A stretch of DNA of 6,413 bases from Acidobacteriota bacterium. Its GTDB lineage: Bacteria; Acidobacteriota; UBA6911; RPQK01. The position numbers and the translations under genes were made by a program. The stretch spans positions 1 through 6,413 of the forward strand of contig RPQK01000467.1 of assembly GCA_003819755.1 (NCBI GenBank). The letters run 5' to 3'. Position 1 is the first letter of the stretch, and every line of letters starts with the position of its first letter. Below, one piece after another: positions 6,083 through 6,413 of the stretch. The notes under the pieces were generated by a model. The model ran no database searches, was not told the DNA's origin, and saw only the letters and a list, made by a program, of their open reading frames with translations.

Positions 6083-6413
6083 TTAATCAATGCCGAACAC
6101 CGAGTTAAAGATGATGCGGATTTTGCCCGTCTCCTCCAAGTACCGCTCCACCAGCTCGTTTCCCGAGCCGAAGCCGATGTAGCGCGCCGGCACTTCACAC
6201 TCGGAGGGATCCTTGGGAAACGAATTTGCGGATGTCTCCTCGAGCAGGCGCTGCGCGGCTTCGACCGAGGAGAGGAATTCGAACCCCTGTTGAAGAGCCG
6301 CCGCACGTTCTCTCTCGATCACGCCTCGGCCGGACAGCGCCCCGATGGCCGCCAGGGTATTTGGTTCGGTGATCTGATTTTGCAGCTCCAGGTATTGGAC
6401 GACGAAGTGAATA
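6083..6413 (-). CDS. glnE: C-terminal end of glutamine synthetase adenylyltransferase GlnE (5' part outside the window)
   Basis: The minus-strand frame is open from the window edge to a TAA at 6083-6085 and gives 109 complete codons. Its first residues IHFVVQYLEL, then EPNTLAAIGALSGRGVI and LQQGFEFLSSVEAAQRLL, follow the pattern of the helical region after the second nucleotidyltransferase domain of GlnE (DIEFxVQYLxL, then NTLxALxxLxxxGLL, then an xxYxFLRxxE helix). The tail ETGKIRIIFNSVF resembles the usual last helix. GlnE adenylylates and deadenylylates glutamine synthetase under control of PII, which fits the glnD-glnB pair nearby. Oddities: the Glu of the DIEF motif is His here, and the loop after YLEL is about six residues shorter than in E. 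coli GlnE. A GTG at 6322 opens a shorter frame but is an internal codon. It converges on the kinase gene with 24 bases between stops. The alternative is another GlnD/GlnE-related helical domain; no catalytic motif is visible. Confidence 0.82.
   Translation of the reverse strand, partial: IHFVVQYLELQNQITEPNTLAAIGALSGRGVIERERAAALQQGFEFLSSVEAAQRLLEETSANSFPKDPSECEVPARYIGFGSGNELVERYLEETGKIRIIFNSVFGID

Overview
This 6.4 kb, GC-rich window carries five protein genes with high coding density, no tRNA or rRNA, no CRISPR array and no transposase. Intergenic space contains palindromic repeat sequences of the kind common in soil bacteria with large genomes. The gene set (bifunctional GlnD next to a PII protein, a GlnE end nearby, an exported M20D amidohydrolase and a NarL-type membrane histidine kinase) together with the style of the 9-bp hairpin repeat suggests a Gram-negative soil bacterium, most likely Acidobacteriota. 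That assignment is an inference from general resemblance, not from a marker gene.

Layout. Bases 1-352 hold no gene I can support, but they contain three distinct palindromic structures. The last is an 82-base hairpin built from 9-bp tandem units that ends 36 bases before glnD. glnD (353-2824, +) and glnB (2829-3161, +) follow as a tight operon with a 4-base gap. A 155-base convergent spacer (3162-3316) holds two REP-like palindromes in inverted orientation. An M20D amidohydrolase gene with a signal-like N-terminus lies on the minus strand (3317-4639). A short divergent region (4640-4738) contains a candidate promoter and leads into a hybridless histidine kinase gene (4739-6058, +). At the right edge, converging on the kinase with a 24-base gap, is the 3' end of a minus-strand gene that I read as glnE (6083-6413, truncated by the window).

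How the genes fit together. GlnD senses glutamine and adds or removes UMP on PII; PII in turn controls GlnE, which adenylylates and deadenylylates glutamine synthetase. The window therefore holds three parts of the same nitrogen-signalling cascade within 6.4 kb, interrupted by an amidohydrolase that could release amino acids from N-acyl substrates and by a two-component sensor with no response regulator in view. The uridylylation site (Tyr51) of PII is kept, and GlnD keeps both its nucleotidyltransferase and HD motifs, so the switch looks functional. Two residues of the PII ATP site differ from the E. coli pattern, which is the most checkable oddity among the proteins. I did not find a clearly new biological system; the most unusual items are the palindromic elements at gene borders and the PII and GlnE substitutions.
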